Assembly (NCBI RefSeq): GCF_022059845.1 | Contig: NZ_CP091851.1 | Location: forward strand, 4,577,501 to 4,641,500 | DNA: 64,000 nt | Direction of reading: 5' to 3' | From: Terrirubrum flagellatum | GTDB taxonomy: Bacteria; Pseudomonadota; Alphaproteobacteria; Rhizobiales; Beijerinckiaceae | In this document: positions 51,443-58,935 of the stretch, piece by piece | Layout of the letters: each line of letters opens with the position of its first letter | Position numbering within the stretch: position 1 is the first letter of the stretch | The notes under the pieces: generated by a model | Seen by the model: only the letters and a program-made list of their open reading frames with translations | Databases searched by the model: none | What the model was told of the DNA's origin: nothing | Made by a program: the position numbers and the translations under genes

Positions 51443-53299
51443 TCAGTGAACAGCCGCCTTGCCGCGCTCGCGCCGGCGCTGGTCGAAGGACAGCACGTTG
51501 GAGCGGCGCGGCGCTCGCTCGGGCAGACCGGCCATGCGCAGCCCGTCGAGATAACGTTCGAGATCGCGGCCCGCGAGATTATGGATCGCATCGCCGACAT
51601 CCTCGACTGTCAGGCCCGACGTCTCGCCGAGCAGACCCTCCACGGCCTGACGCGCGACGGCGAGATCGCCGGCATGCGCGGCCGATGTCGCGAGCAGCCG
51701 GTTCGCCCACACCATGCCGGGCTTGTGTTCGAGCGCGCGCGCCGCGCACTCCTCCGCTTCGGAATAATTCGCAAGCAGGAAGTGGCAGACGCCGAGGCCG
51801 GCGAAGATGTTGAACTTGATCGGATCGAACGGGCTCAAGGCCAGCGCCTGTTCGAGACAGCGCACGCCCTCGCGCGGATCGCCATTGTAGGCGTGCGCGT
51901 AACCCGCGCGCAGCCAGGCCCAGGCGAGATGCGGATCGCGCGCCAGCGCGCGATTGATGAAGCTCAGCGCGCGCGTCTGGCTGACTTCGAGAATGGTGTA
52001 GGTCGCGCCGATCGCCGTCAGCGCCATGGCGTCGTCGCTGTCGAGCGCGGCGGCCTGATCGGCGCAACGCAACGCCTCGGCCTTGTCGCGCGCGATGTCC
52101 TCGGACCAGATGTAGGTCACCTTCTGGCTGAGACACCAGCCTTTCAGCGCGAGCGCCAGCGCGTGACGCGGCGCGGCTTCAAGCGCGGCGTTAAGCTCGG
52201 CGATCGCCGCGTCATTGTCCTCGCGGCGATGGGCCCAGAAGCGCGGCATGGCGCGATGGATGTGATCCTGCGGCGTGAGCTGCGCCGTTCCCTTGCGCTC
52301 GGCGCGCGCGATCTCGGCCGAACGCACCACCGTATGCAACGCGCCTGCGATCGACGTCGCGATATGATCCTCGAGCGCGAACACATCGTCGAGCTCACCC
52401 TCGAACCGATCCGACCAGAGCACGGCGCGGGTGTGCGCCTCGATGAGCTGCACGCCGACGCGCACGCGCTCGCCTGACGCGCGCAGCGCGCCCGAGAGCA
52501 CATAACGCGCGCCGACCTCCATCGCGAGAAAGCGCGGATCGATGGCGCCGCCGGCGCGGCCGAGCGCGCCGTCGGCCGCCATCACCGAAAATTCCGCCGC
52601 ATGGGCGAGCGAACGCGTCAGCTCGTCGACGACGCCGTCGATCAGCGCCGCGCGAGCAGGATCGCCCGTCAGATTGGAGAAAGGCAGGATCACCAGCACA
52701 GGCTTGTCGGCGCTGCAGCGACGGGGAACGATGATCGGCGTCGACAGGGGCGAGGAAGGCGGCTGGACGCTGTCCGGCATCCCGTCCGGCGCGTGGATCC
52801 AGACCTCCATCAATTCGTCGACGCCCTTGATGCGGCGGGTCTCGGCGCGGGTGAACCGGGCGGCGACCGATTTCGCGAGCTGCCAGCGCACGGAATGGGT
52901 GAGCACGACGCCGCCGGGCGGCGCGATCTGCTGGAGATGGACGAGGAAGCCGATCGCCCAGCCGAAGCGGTCGTCGCCCTCGACCAGCACGTCCGCCAGC
53001 GCGATGCCGGCGCGGAAGCGAATCGGATTGGCGGCGCCCCCATTGCGCCTCGCCATCGCCTCCTGGAATTCGAGCGTGAAGCAGACGGCGTCCTCGACGC
53101 TCATGAATTCGATGAGCCCGCCATCGCCCATTGTCTTGAACATATCGCCGCGGAATTTGCGCAGCAGCGGTCCCGCCACCTGCTTCCGGATGCGGGCGAG
53201 CTCGCGGAGCGTCTCGCTCTCATTGTCCTGCATGCGGCGCGAGGAATCGGCGACGTCGACCGACACCATGGCCGTGAGCTTGCGCTGCGGTCTCTGCAT
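51443..53299 (-). CDS. Degenerate class III cyclase domain fused to TolB-N-like and TPR regions
   Basis: 618 residues. Cyclase-like domain at about 1-165: the metal Asp residues persist (MVSVDVADSSRRM, KTMGDGGLIEF), but the GxxxNxxxR element reads GWAIGFLVHL, so the catalytic Asn and Arg are lost. Then a domain with LVILPFSNLTGDPARAALID and DGVVDELTRSLAHAAEFSVM (about 195-320), common in adenylate-cyclase-TPR proteins, and TPRs to the end. Probably a regulatory partner, not an enzyme. It follows an intact cyclase gene by 111 bp. Confidence 0.82.
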   Translation of the reverse strand: MQRPQRKLTAMVSVDVADSSRRMQDNESETLRELARIRKQVAGPLLRKFRGDMFKTMGDGGLIEFMSVEDAVCFTLEFQEAMARRNGGAANPIRFRAGIALADVLVEGDDRFGWAIGFLVHLQQIAPPGGVVLTHSVRWQLAKSVAARFTRAETRRIKGVDELMEVWIHAPDGMPDSVQPPSSPLSTPIIVPRRCSADKPVLVILPFSNLTGDPARAALIDGVVDELTRSLAHAAEFSVMAADGALGRAGGAIDPRFLAMEVGARYVLSGALRASGERVRVGVQLIEAHTRAVLWSDRFEGELDDVFALEDHIATSIAGALHTVVRSAEIARAERKGTAQLTPQDHIHRAMPRFWAHRREDNDAAIAELNAALEAAPRHALALALKGWCLSQKVTYIWSEDIARDKAEALRCADQAAALDSDDAMALTAIGATYTILEVSQTRALSFINRALARDPHLAWAWLRAGYAHAYNGDPREGVRCLEQALALSPFDPIKFNIFAGLGVCHFLLANYSEAEECAARALEHKPGMVWANRLLATSAAHAGDLAVARQAVEGLLGETSGLTVEDVGDAIHNLAGRDLERYLDGLRMAGLPERAPRRSNVLSFDQRRRERGKAAVH

Positions 53300-53410
53300 G
53301 GCCTGACCTGTGCTCCCTGTCAGCTCCGCTGTGCGAAGCTACCTCAGCCGGGCGTCAGAGGAATTTCGCAACAGTTTCAGGATTGTTTCGTCGGTTTCGT
53401 GAGCCGGCTT

Positions 53411-53998
53411 TCAGTTTTCCGAGCCGGAGGGCTCTCCCGCCCGCGCCGACGCCGGCCGCGGCGGATCGGTCTCGGGCGTCCAGACGAAGCCGCGCACCGG
53501 CTCGTCGATGTTCTTCACCTGATACTCGCCGGCGTCGACGAAGCGGCCGCGCATGTCGCCGCGCAGGTTGAAATGGACGGCTTCCGACACCACGACGCCG
53601 CCCGGCGGGGCGATCTCCTGCAGGCGGACGGCGAAGTTGAGCCCTTCGCCATAGCGCTCCTCGCCGGCGACGATCAGGTCGGCGAGCACGATCGAGATGC
53701 GCGACTCGATCGGCTGACCGACATTGTTGCGCTTGTCGGCGAGCTTGACCGCGCGCTGGAACTCCATCGCCCAGGTGGCGGCCTCATGCACGCTGTCGAA
53801 CTCGATCAGCGCGCCGTCGCCCATGATCTTGAAGGCTTTGCCGTGATAGCGGGCGAGCGTCGGCTCGCCGAGCTCGCGCCTGATCCAGCCCATGGCGCGC
53901 AAGGTGCCGCGCTCGTCGGCGCGCAGCATGCGCGTGAAGCCGACGACGTCGAGCGACACGATCACGGTCATGCGGCGATGGGTGGGCATGGGTCGCAA
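53411..53998 (-). CDS. Class III adenylate/guanylate cyclase domain protein
   Basis: 195 residues, a stand-alone catalytic domain. Metal Asp in IVSLDVVGFTRML and KIMGDGALIEF; the transition-state Asn and Arg are kept in YGEGLNFAVRLQEIAPPGG. It should make cAMP (or cGMP) as a dimer. It is the upstream gene of the pair with the pseudo-cyclase/TPR protein, so the two could form a heterodimer; that is inference. Confidence 0.82.
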   Translation of the reverse strand: MRPMPTHRRMTVIVSLDVVGFTRMLRADERGTLRAMGWIRRELGEPTLARYHGKAFKIMGDGALIEFDSVHEAATWAMEFQRAVKLADKRNNVGQPIESRISIVLADLIVAGEERYGEGLNFAVRLQEIAPPGGVVVSEAVHFNLRGDMRGRFVDAGEYQVKNIDEPVRGFVWTPETDPPRPASARAGEPSGSEN

Positions 53999-54180
53999 GG
54001 CGAGGGACGGCTCAATCTAGATCAGGATCGGTGAAGGGCCACCTGAAATCAGTGATATGACCGATTCCTGAAGCCGGGTCGTGAGTTGCGCGTGAAATCC
54101 GCCCGGCGGACGCAACCCGCTTGCGCGGGAGACGCATGGCGGAAAGCGAAGTCGCGTCAGGCATCCACGCCACTTCAGTT

Positions 54181-54266
54181 GTCATGGCCGGGCGTGGCCC
54201 GGCCATCCACGTCTTTTCCGCGCCCGTCATCTCTTCGTGGATGGCCGGACCACGTCCGGCCATGAC
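54181..54266. repeat. Long-arm inverted repeat before the cupin gene
   Basis: Arms at 54181-54210 (GTCATGGCCGGGCGTGGCCC ...) and 54237-54266 (... CCGGCCATGAC) are near-perfect inverses with a 26-bp spacer, each with its own GGCC-centred palindrome. The 347-bp gap from 53999 to 54345 holds no other feature that I can see. Confidence 0.75.
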
Positions 54267-54345
54267 AGCGAGAAGGCCGCAGTCGGGACGAACGCTGCGC
54301 GTTCGCCCTGTGCGGCCTCCGGACGAAGGGTTGACCGCGAAGCGC

Positions 54346-54756
54346 TCAACCCTTCGCCGGGGGATCGAGATGCGGGAGGAGGACAACGCCCTCCTGATCG
54401 CTGCCGGCGGAATGGACGACGATCCAGACGCAAGGCGCGCCGCTCTCATTCGCCGGCGCATGCGGCACATCAGCCGGCATATAGGCCTGCTCGCCCGCGC
54501 GCATGACGCGGCGATGTTCGAGAGCATCGCCGTAGTAGAAAGCGCACTCGCCTTCGAGGAGATAGGCGATGGTCTCGACGCCCGCGTGATAATGCGCCTT
54601 CGCCCGCGCGCCCGGCGGCATCGGCAGCACATTCATGCAGAGCTGCTCGGCGCCGCAGGTCTCGGCCGAGACGCCGGCGCCATAGGTGAAGCCCTGCTTG
54701 CCGACATAGGTCTGGCCGGGCGCGATGACGCGGACGCGATCGACGGCGGATGTCAT
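54346..54756 (-). CDS. Cupin-domain protein
   Basis: 136 residues with the cupin metal motif HYHAGVETIAYLLEGECAFYYG and the second strand block MPADVPHAPANES (His, Glu, His ligands). Reminiscent of small uncharacterised cupins. ATG 54756 is chosen; the frame is open to 55122 across the GFA gene. It follows the GFA gene by 32 bp on the same strand. Confidence 0.85.
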   Translation of the reverse strand: MTSAVDRVRVIAPGQTYVGKQGFTYGAGVSAETCGAEQLCMNVLPMPPGARAKAHYHAGVETIAYLLEGECAFYYGDALEHRRVMRAGEQAYMPADVPHAPANESGAPCVWIVVHSAGSDQEGVVLLPHLDPPAKG

Positions 54757-54788
54757 CTCAAAAGCTCCCCTGAGCCCGACGGCTGATC

Positions 54789-55154
54789 TCAATCGAGGTA
54801 CGTCTCGCTGACCGCGCCGTCGAGATGACGGATGCGCGCGGCCTGCAAAATCTGCGGCGGCAGCAGGCGGGCGTTGACGCCCATACGGTTGCGCGCGGGA
54901 TCGACCGCCGACCAGTGCGTGACGCAACCGCAGCGCGCGCAGCGATGGAAGGCGATCGCGCGATCGTCCCATTGATAGGTCCCGGTCGGCTCCGCCGCGC
55001 TCACCATCACATCGCGCGGGGAATAATAGGCCCAGAGCACGCCATAGCGCCGGCAGACCGAGCAATTGCATTCGGTGACGGTTTGCGGGGCGGAGGCGAT
55101 TTCGAGCGAGACGCAGCCGCAATGGCAGGTGGCGAGGAGCATGGGAATCATCAA
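54789..55154 (-). CDS. GFA-family (glutathione-dependent formaldehyde-activating-like) protein
   Basis: 121 residues. Zinc cysteines are in ATCHCGCVSLEI, ECNCSVCRRYGVLW and RCARCGCVTHW, the CENP-V/GFA pattern. Substrate is unknown; only a few members act on S-hydroxymethylglutathione. ATG 55154 or the in-frame ATG 55142 could be the start. Likely an operon with the cupin gene. Confidence 0.87.
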   Translation of the reverse strand: MMIPMLLATCHCGCVSLEIASAPQTVTECNCSVCRRYGVLWAYYSPRDVMVSAAEPTGTYQWDDRAIAFHRCARCGCVTHWSAVDPARNRMGVNARLLPPQILQAARIRHLDGAVSETYLD

Positions 55155-55368
55155 TCCAGATTTAAAATTGTTGTGCGTATTCCATCCGACATGGATGTGC
55201 AGCGTAGCGCGCGGATATGATTGGGGATCATGTTAGGTTTGTCGCGACGCGGTTTTTAGGGTTCGGAAGACATTTTGATTGGCGTATGGCGCGCCTATGA
55301 TCGCCTGCTCCGGCCATCCCTACAATGGATATGCAGATACCTGATCAACAGAGTCATGATGGCGGTCC

Positions 55369-56169
55369 GTGCAAGATCCGTTCGCTAGCTCTACAGCTTT
55401 GGTAGCTCACGCTCGGCGCCGCATAGCAGAGTTCACTGCTCTGTTCACGGATTTTGAGTCATCCGACCCTTATGAGCTAGTCAGAGAGGGCCGACCTGAC
55501 CGCTACGCCACACTTTATGTGATTCAATTTAGACACAAACCACCCGACGAACTTAAAATTATCTCTTGGGAAATATTCAATTCTCTGCGCACTTCATTGG
55601 ATCACGCAATGTTTGTTTGCGCGTTCGCAAATTCCAAGCAGCCTCACCTTAATCATCCGTCGTTAAGGCATGTCCATTTTCCTTTTGGTAAATCCAAGGA
55701 TGAAGCCAAAGTTGGGAAAAGCAAAATGATCCCGCGAGATATTTTTGATCTCGCGATCAGTTTCAAACCGTATGCAAACCCTGACGGAGATAGAGTTCTG
55801 TACTCTTTAAATGAGGTTAGAAATGTTGGCGTTCATCGGATGTTTGTGCCGATGGCGATCTTTCCTTCAGGCTACGAATTACACTCAGAATGGACGCCCA
55901 GAAACATCGGCCGGATCGTACGAGTTCCAGAACAATTTGATGGATTAGGACATTGGGATATCGATACTCAACGCCTAATTCTGGGAGTTTTTGACGAGGA
56001 ATATACCGTCAGTTGTAAGCTTACGGAAAAGCCTCAGCTTATCTTCGCTTATATCAAGGGACTTGCAGGGCCGAATGCCATAGAGAAGCTAAATGTCTTG
56101 GCGAATCGTATCGAGGAAGTGACCGCGGCGATACGCTCTAAGGCCTATGAAATTGGGCTATTCCAATAA
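55369..56169 (+). CDS. AT-rich hypothetical protein with a HEPN-like signature
   Basis: 266 residues. Residues 64-80 (IISWEIFNSLRTSLDHA) match the helix FHNLRSALDHL of a family of hypothetical proteins with HEPN-like helices; VRNVGVHRM may add a conserved His. Its codon use is AT-richer than all neighbours, as is the 215-bp leader, which points to acquisition. GTG 55369 is the start; the ribosome site is weak. No antitoxin-like partner is seen. Function is unknown. Confidence 0.65.
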   Translation: MQDPFASSTALVAHARRRIAEFTALFTDFESSDPYELVREGRPDRYATLYVIQFRHKPPDELKIISWEIFNSLRTSLDHAMFVCAFANSKQPHLNHPSLRHVHFPFGKSKDEAKVGKSKMIPRDIFDLAISFKPYANPDGDRVLYSLNEVRNVGVHRMFVPMAIFPSGYELHSEWTPRNIGRIVRVPEQFDGLGHWDIDTQRLILGVFDEEYTVSCKLTEKPQLIFAYIKGLAGPNAIEKLNVLANRIEEVTAAIRSKAYEIGLFQ

Positions 56170-56201
56170 AAGGAGATAATTCCGGTTTGCACCGAGCGCG
56201 C

Positions 56202-57419
56202 TCACGCACCGCCCTGCCCATCCTTCGCCGGCAGCAACACGAGCGCGACAACCGTCGCAGCAAGCGCGATAAATGCAGCCAGAGCAAACGGCGCAGCAAA
56301 CTCCGCAGCGCTCGCTCCGTTTCCAAGCGTCGCGGCGAAACGCAGCGCCGCGTCGTTCGAGACGGAAGCGAAGAGAAGCAGGAGATCGCCAAGCGCTACC
56401 GCGCCGAATGCAACGAGGAAGAATCGCCGCCAACCCCATTGCGTGACGAACCGGCCGCCCATCCACGGCACGAGCAGCATCGGCAGCGTCGCCGCGAGAA
56501 GCATGACGCCGGCCGTCTCGATGCTGATGGCGAGGCCGACATTCAGAAACAGCGGGAGATAGACGAGCGCCGCCCAGTAGCCGAACTGGATCGCCGTCAG
56601 CAGCAGGCTGATTCCCGCCATGGTCGATGTCGCGAACACGCGGGGATCAAGCACCGGGCGCGAACTGCGTCCCTGCTGCAGCGTGAAGATGATCGCGATG
56701 ATCACGCTGGCGACGAGGCATGCGGCCCGCAGCGCCCATGTCGCGTCGCGCCTCAGCAACGCATCGATTGCAAGACCGAGAGATAGCGTCAGCAACGCAA
56801 TGCCGAGCGGATCGAGCGGCCTTCCCTGCGAATCCGTCGTCTCCGCGACGAGGCGAGGGACCGAGAACGCCAGCGCGAGGCAGAAGGGAATGTTGGCGTA
56901 GAATATCCAGCGCCAGCCGGCCCATGCCGCGAGCAATCCGCCGAGCGTCGGGCCGAGCGCCATCGCCACGCCCGAGATGACGCCGATGAAGCCGAACGCG
57001 CGCGCCCTTCGCCTGTGATCAGGAAATGCGCCCGCGATGAGCGCGATGGAGCCTGTGGTCATGAAGGCGGCGCCCGCGCCCTGAGCGACGCGCGCCGCGA
57101 GAAGCAGCGGTCCTTTCGGCGCCGCGCCGCAGGCGATCGAAGCTGCGAGGAAAATCGCGTTGCCCGCCAGCATTGCGCGCCTGCGGCCGAAGCGATCGGC
57201 AAGCGCGCCCGACATGAGAAGCGCGCTCGTGAAAGCGAGGCTGTAGGCGTCGATGACCCAGGCCGCGCCCTCGATCGCGAAACCCAACTCCTTCGCAAGG
57301 CCCGGCATCGCGACGACGACCGCCGTCACGTCGAACAAGGTCAGGAAGGCGCCGAGGCCGAGAGCGAGAACGGCGAGATCGGATCGGTCTGGTGTCGCGG
57401 GAGATTTGTCGATGCGCAC
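56202..57419 (-). CDS. MFS transporter of DHA2 type, shortened near the C-terminus
   Basis: 405 residues from GTG 57419. Helices are clear from LAVLALGLGAFLTLFDVTAV on; motif A is ALADRFGRRRAML, motif C-like GVISGVAMALGPTLGGLLAA. After ALGDLLLLFASVSNDAALRF the sequence jumps to GASAAEFAAPFALAAFIALA; the stretch that normally holds PPERAG and RQLGGALGVA (about 55 residues, two helices) is missing, so the pump may not work. The frame extends to 57488 if a farther start is used. Confidence 0.8.
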   Translation of the reverse strand: MRIDKSPATPDRSDLAVLALGLGAFLTLFDVTAVVVAMPGLAKELGFAIEGAAWVIDAYSLAFTSALLMSGALADRFGRRRAMLAGNAIFLAASIACGAAPKGPLLLAARVAQGAGAAFMTTGSIALIAGAFPDHRRRARAFGFIGVISGVAMALGPTLGGLLAAWAGWRWIFYANIPFCLALAFSVPRLVAETTDSQGRPLDPLGIALLTLSLGLAIDALLRRDATWALRAACLVASVIIAIIFTLQQGRSSRPVLDPRVFATSTMAGISLLLTAIQFGYWAALVYLPLFLNVGLAISIETAGVMLLAATLPMLLVPWMGGRFVTQWGWRRFFLVAFGAVALGDLLLLFASVSNDAALRFAATLGNGASAAEFAAPFALAAFIALAATVVALVLLPAKDGQGGA

Positions 57420-57480
57420 GCCGCCGCCTCGCCGTTGCGGAGAGGCGAATCCTCTCCCGCGCGCTTGGTAAGCCTGCGCT

Positions 57481-57499
57481 GCTGACACGGCCTGTCAGC
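57481..57499. promoter_or_regulatory. Palindrome between the MFS gene and the rightward promoter
   Basis: GCTGACA-CGGCC-TGTCAGC, perfect 7-bp arms, 62 bases before the MFS GTG start and 16 bases before TTGACA. A regulator bound here could affect both directions. No regulator gene is adjacent. Confidence 0.45.
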
Positions 57500-57514
57500 A
57501 GCAGACATCGCCGC

Positions 57515-57543
57515 TTGACATCTCTGGACTAAATTCCTATTAT
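57515..57543 (+). promoter_or_regulatory. Near-consensus sigma-70-type promoter
   Basis: TTGACA (57515-57520), 17 bp, TATTAT (57538-57543). This is the strongest promoter by eye in the window. No protein gene lies within 600 bp in its direction, so it probably drives a non-coding RNA starting near 57550. Confidence 0.7.
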
Positions 57544-57549
57544 CTATTC

Positions 57550-57815
57550 GCCTCTGCTCTTGTGGGGCCGTCCGGGTCAGGACCGAACGGGAGCGGAGGG
57601 CGGACCTGCGGATTTTCGCCATGACCTGGCGGCGGAGATTCCCGGGGGCTTCCGACAGCACGCCCGCCTGACACTAGGATCGGGCTGTCCGAACGGACCT
57701 TAAGCGGGACACCGCGGAGAGCGTGCGACAGGAGGCGACAAAATCCGCGCCGGGAGCGCCGGAAGGCGATCCTTCTTATCAAGAACGTTCTCAGCGCCTT
57801 GCCGGCGCTCCCGGC
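57550..57815 (+). ncRNA. Candidate structured non-coding RNA
   Basis: Downstream of the strong promoter there is no convincing ORF (only a 16-codon ATG at 57623). GTCCG ... CGGAC and GGTC ... GACC pairings occur near the 5' end. At 57749-57815 there is a long stem: GCCGGGAGCGCCGGAAGGCG pairs with CGCCTTGCCGGCGCTCCCGG plus C, with one bulged G, capped by TTCTT-ATC-AAGAA. No T-run terminator follows. GTCAGG-A-CC-GAAC-GG-GAGC at 57576 resembles the tip of SRP RNA, but the flanks do not pair as they should. Confidence 0.4.
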
Positions 57816-57921
57816 CTCCCCTTGGAGGCGAAGGTGAAGGGAAGAGATCAAAGCGGAGAGGAAATGGAGCCGTGCGAGAGGCGCGAGGCGACGATGCTTC
57901 GCATCGCGCTGATTTGGCGCG

Positions 57922-58056
57922 CCACCCTCCCCTTGAGGGGGAGGGTCGATCGGAGCGCCAGCGAGGATCGGGGTGGGGTGAATTTCAAGCCGCGTCGATA
58001 CACCCCACCCCGGCGTCGCTTCGCTCCGCCGACCCTCTCCCTCAAGGGGAGGGTGG
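57922..58056. repeat. Inverted repeat with CCACCCTCCCCTTGAGGG arms
   Basis: Arms at about 57922-57948 and 58031-58056 are inverse copies with a GC-rich spacer that itself has GGGGTGGGGTG and CACCCCACCCC facing each other. It lies after the candidate RNA and before the DUF1499 gene end. Confidence 0.7.
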
Positions 58057-58129
58057 CCGCAACTCCCGAAGCCCCCAGTTGCGCCTCGGCAAGAGCCTCG
58101 TCCGGGGCCTGGCGCAAGCTTCGACCTCC

Positions 58130-58906
58130 TTACTTCGCCTCGTTGATCGAAGCGACTTCCTGGAGATAGCGCTGGATGCGGCGCGCATTGGCGCCGAAAT
58201 CATGCGAGCCGAAGCGCGACGCCGAACGCGCATCGATGCGCGAGCCGTTGGCGAGCGGCCGCACGCGGATCGTGACATCGTCGGGAAAGCGCAGCACCAG
58301 CGAATAGTCGATCGCCTCGATGGTCGCGACGCCCGAACGCGCGGCTGGCGGATTGGCCTCGATGATGCGCCAGCCGAGATTGCGCGCCGCGTCCCGCGCG
58401 ATGGCGAACGCCTCGTCCGGCGTGCGCTCCAGCGTTGCAGGCGCCAGCCCGCCATAGGATCGGCGCTGCTTCGCGCGCGCATCGGCGTCAGGCAGCGAAC
58501 GCACGCGGCCGCCGCGCGCCTCCAGCGAAACGCGTGAACGCGAGAAGGCGGGCGGATCGGCGAGATCGGTCGAGACGTCGCTGATGTCAGGCAGCGTCGC
58601 GGCCTTGAGCGCAAACCATGCGGGCGCGAGCAGCAGCGCGCCGGCGAGCCCGATGGCGCCGAAGGCGCGGCCGGCGCCGCGAAAACCTTCATTCCAGATG
58701 ACGACCAAACCGAAAATCGCGACGCCAATCGCAATCAGCGCGACAAGGAACGAAGCGCCGAGCACGCCGACCGCCTGCGCCGGCTCCACGCGCCCGAAAC
58801 GCGCCAGCACGACGCCGATCGCAGCGACGACAAGCGCGAACCAGGCGATGCGGCCGCTCCAGACCGCGGCGCGCGAGACCGGGTCTTCAAGAACGGCGGC
58901 GCGCAT
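58130..58906 (-). CDS. DUF1499 membrane protein
   Basis: 258 residues. Three N-terminal helices (about 14-37, 46-72 and 78-102) precede the DUF1499 domain, with LPDISDVSTDLADPPAFSRS, AFAIARDAARNLGWRIIEAN and FPDDVTIRVRPLANGSRIDA. Function is unknown. It starts 30 bp before the end of the acyl-CoA ligase gene and may be the second gene of its transcript. Confidence 0.85.
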   Translation of the reverse strand: MRAAVLEDPVSRAAVWSGRIAWFALVVAAIGVVLARFGRVEPAQAVGVLGASFLVALIAIGVAIFGLVVIWNEGFRGAGRAFGAIGLAGALLLAPAWFALKAATLPDISDVSTDLADPPAFSRSRVSLEARGGRVRSLPDADARAKQRRSYGGLAPATLERTPDEAFAIARDAARNLGWRIIEANPPAARSGVATIEAIDYSLVLRFPDDVTIRVRPLANGSRIDARSASRFGSHDFGANARRIQRYLQEVASINEAK

Positions 58907-58935
58907 GAGGCGTCACGCTCGCGCCGGCGGCGGCT

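Noticed and set aside
52601-54034. 477-residue open frame on the plus strand
   Set aside because: It is opposite the two cyclase genes, is full of His/Arg/Asp low-complexity residues and has no family motif; an antisense shadow of GC-rich coding DNA.
57550-57660. SRP (4.5S) RNA gene
   Set aside because: GTCAGG-A-CC-GAAC-GG-GAGC resembles the SRP tip, but the GGAA tetraloop is missing and the strands on either side do not form the expected long stem. The locus is also not next to dnaX, where ffs often lies. Kept only as part of the unnamed RNA candidate.
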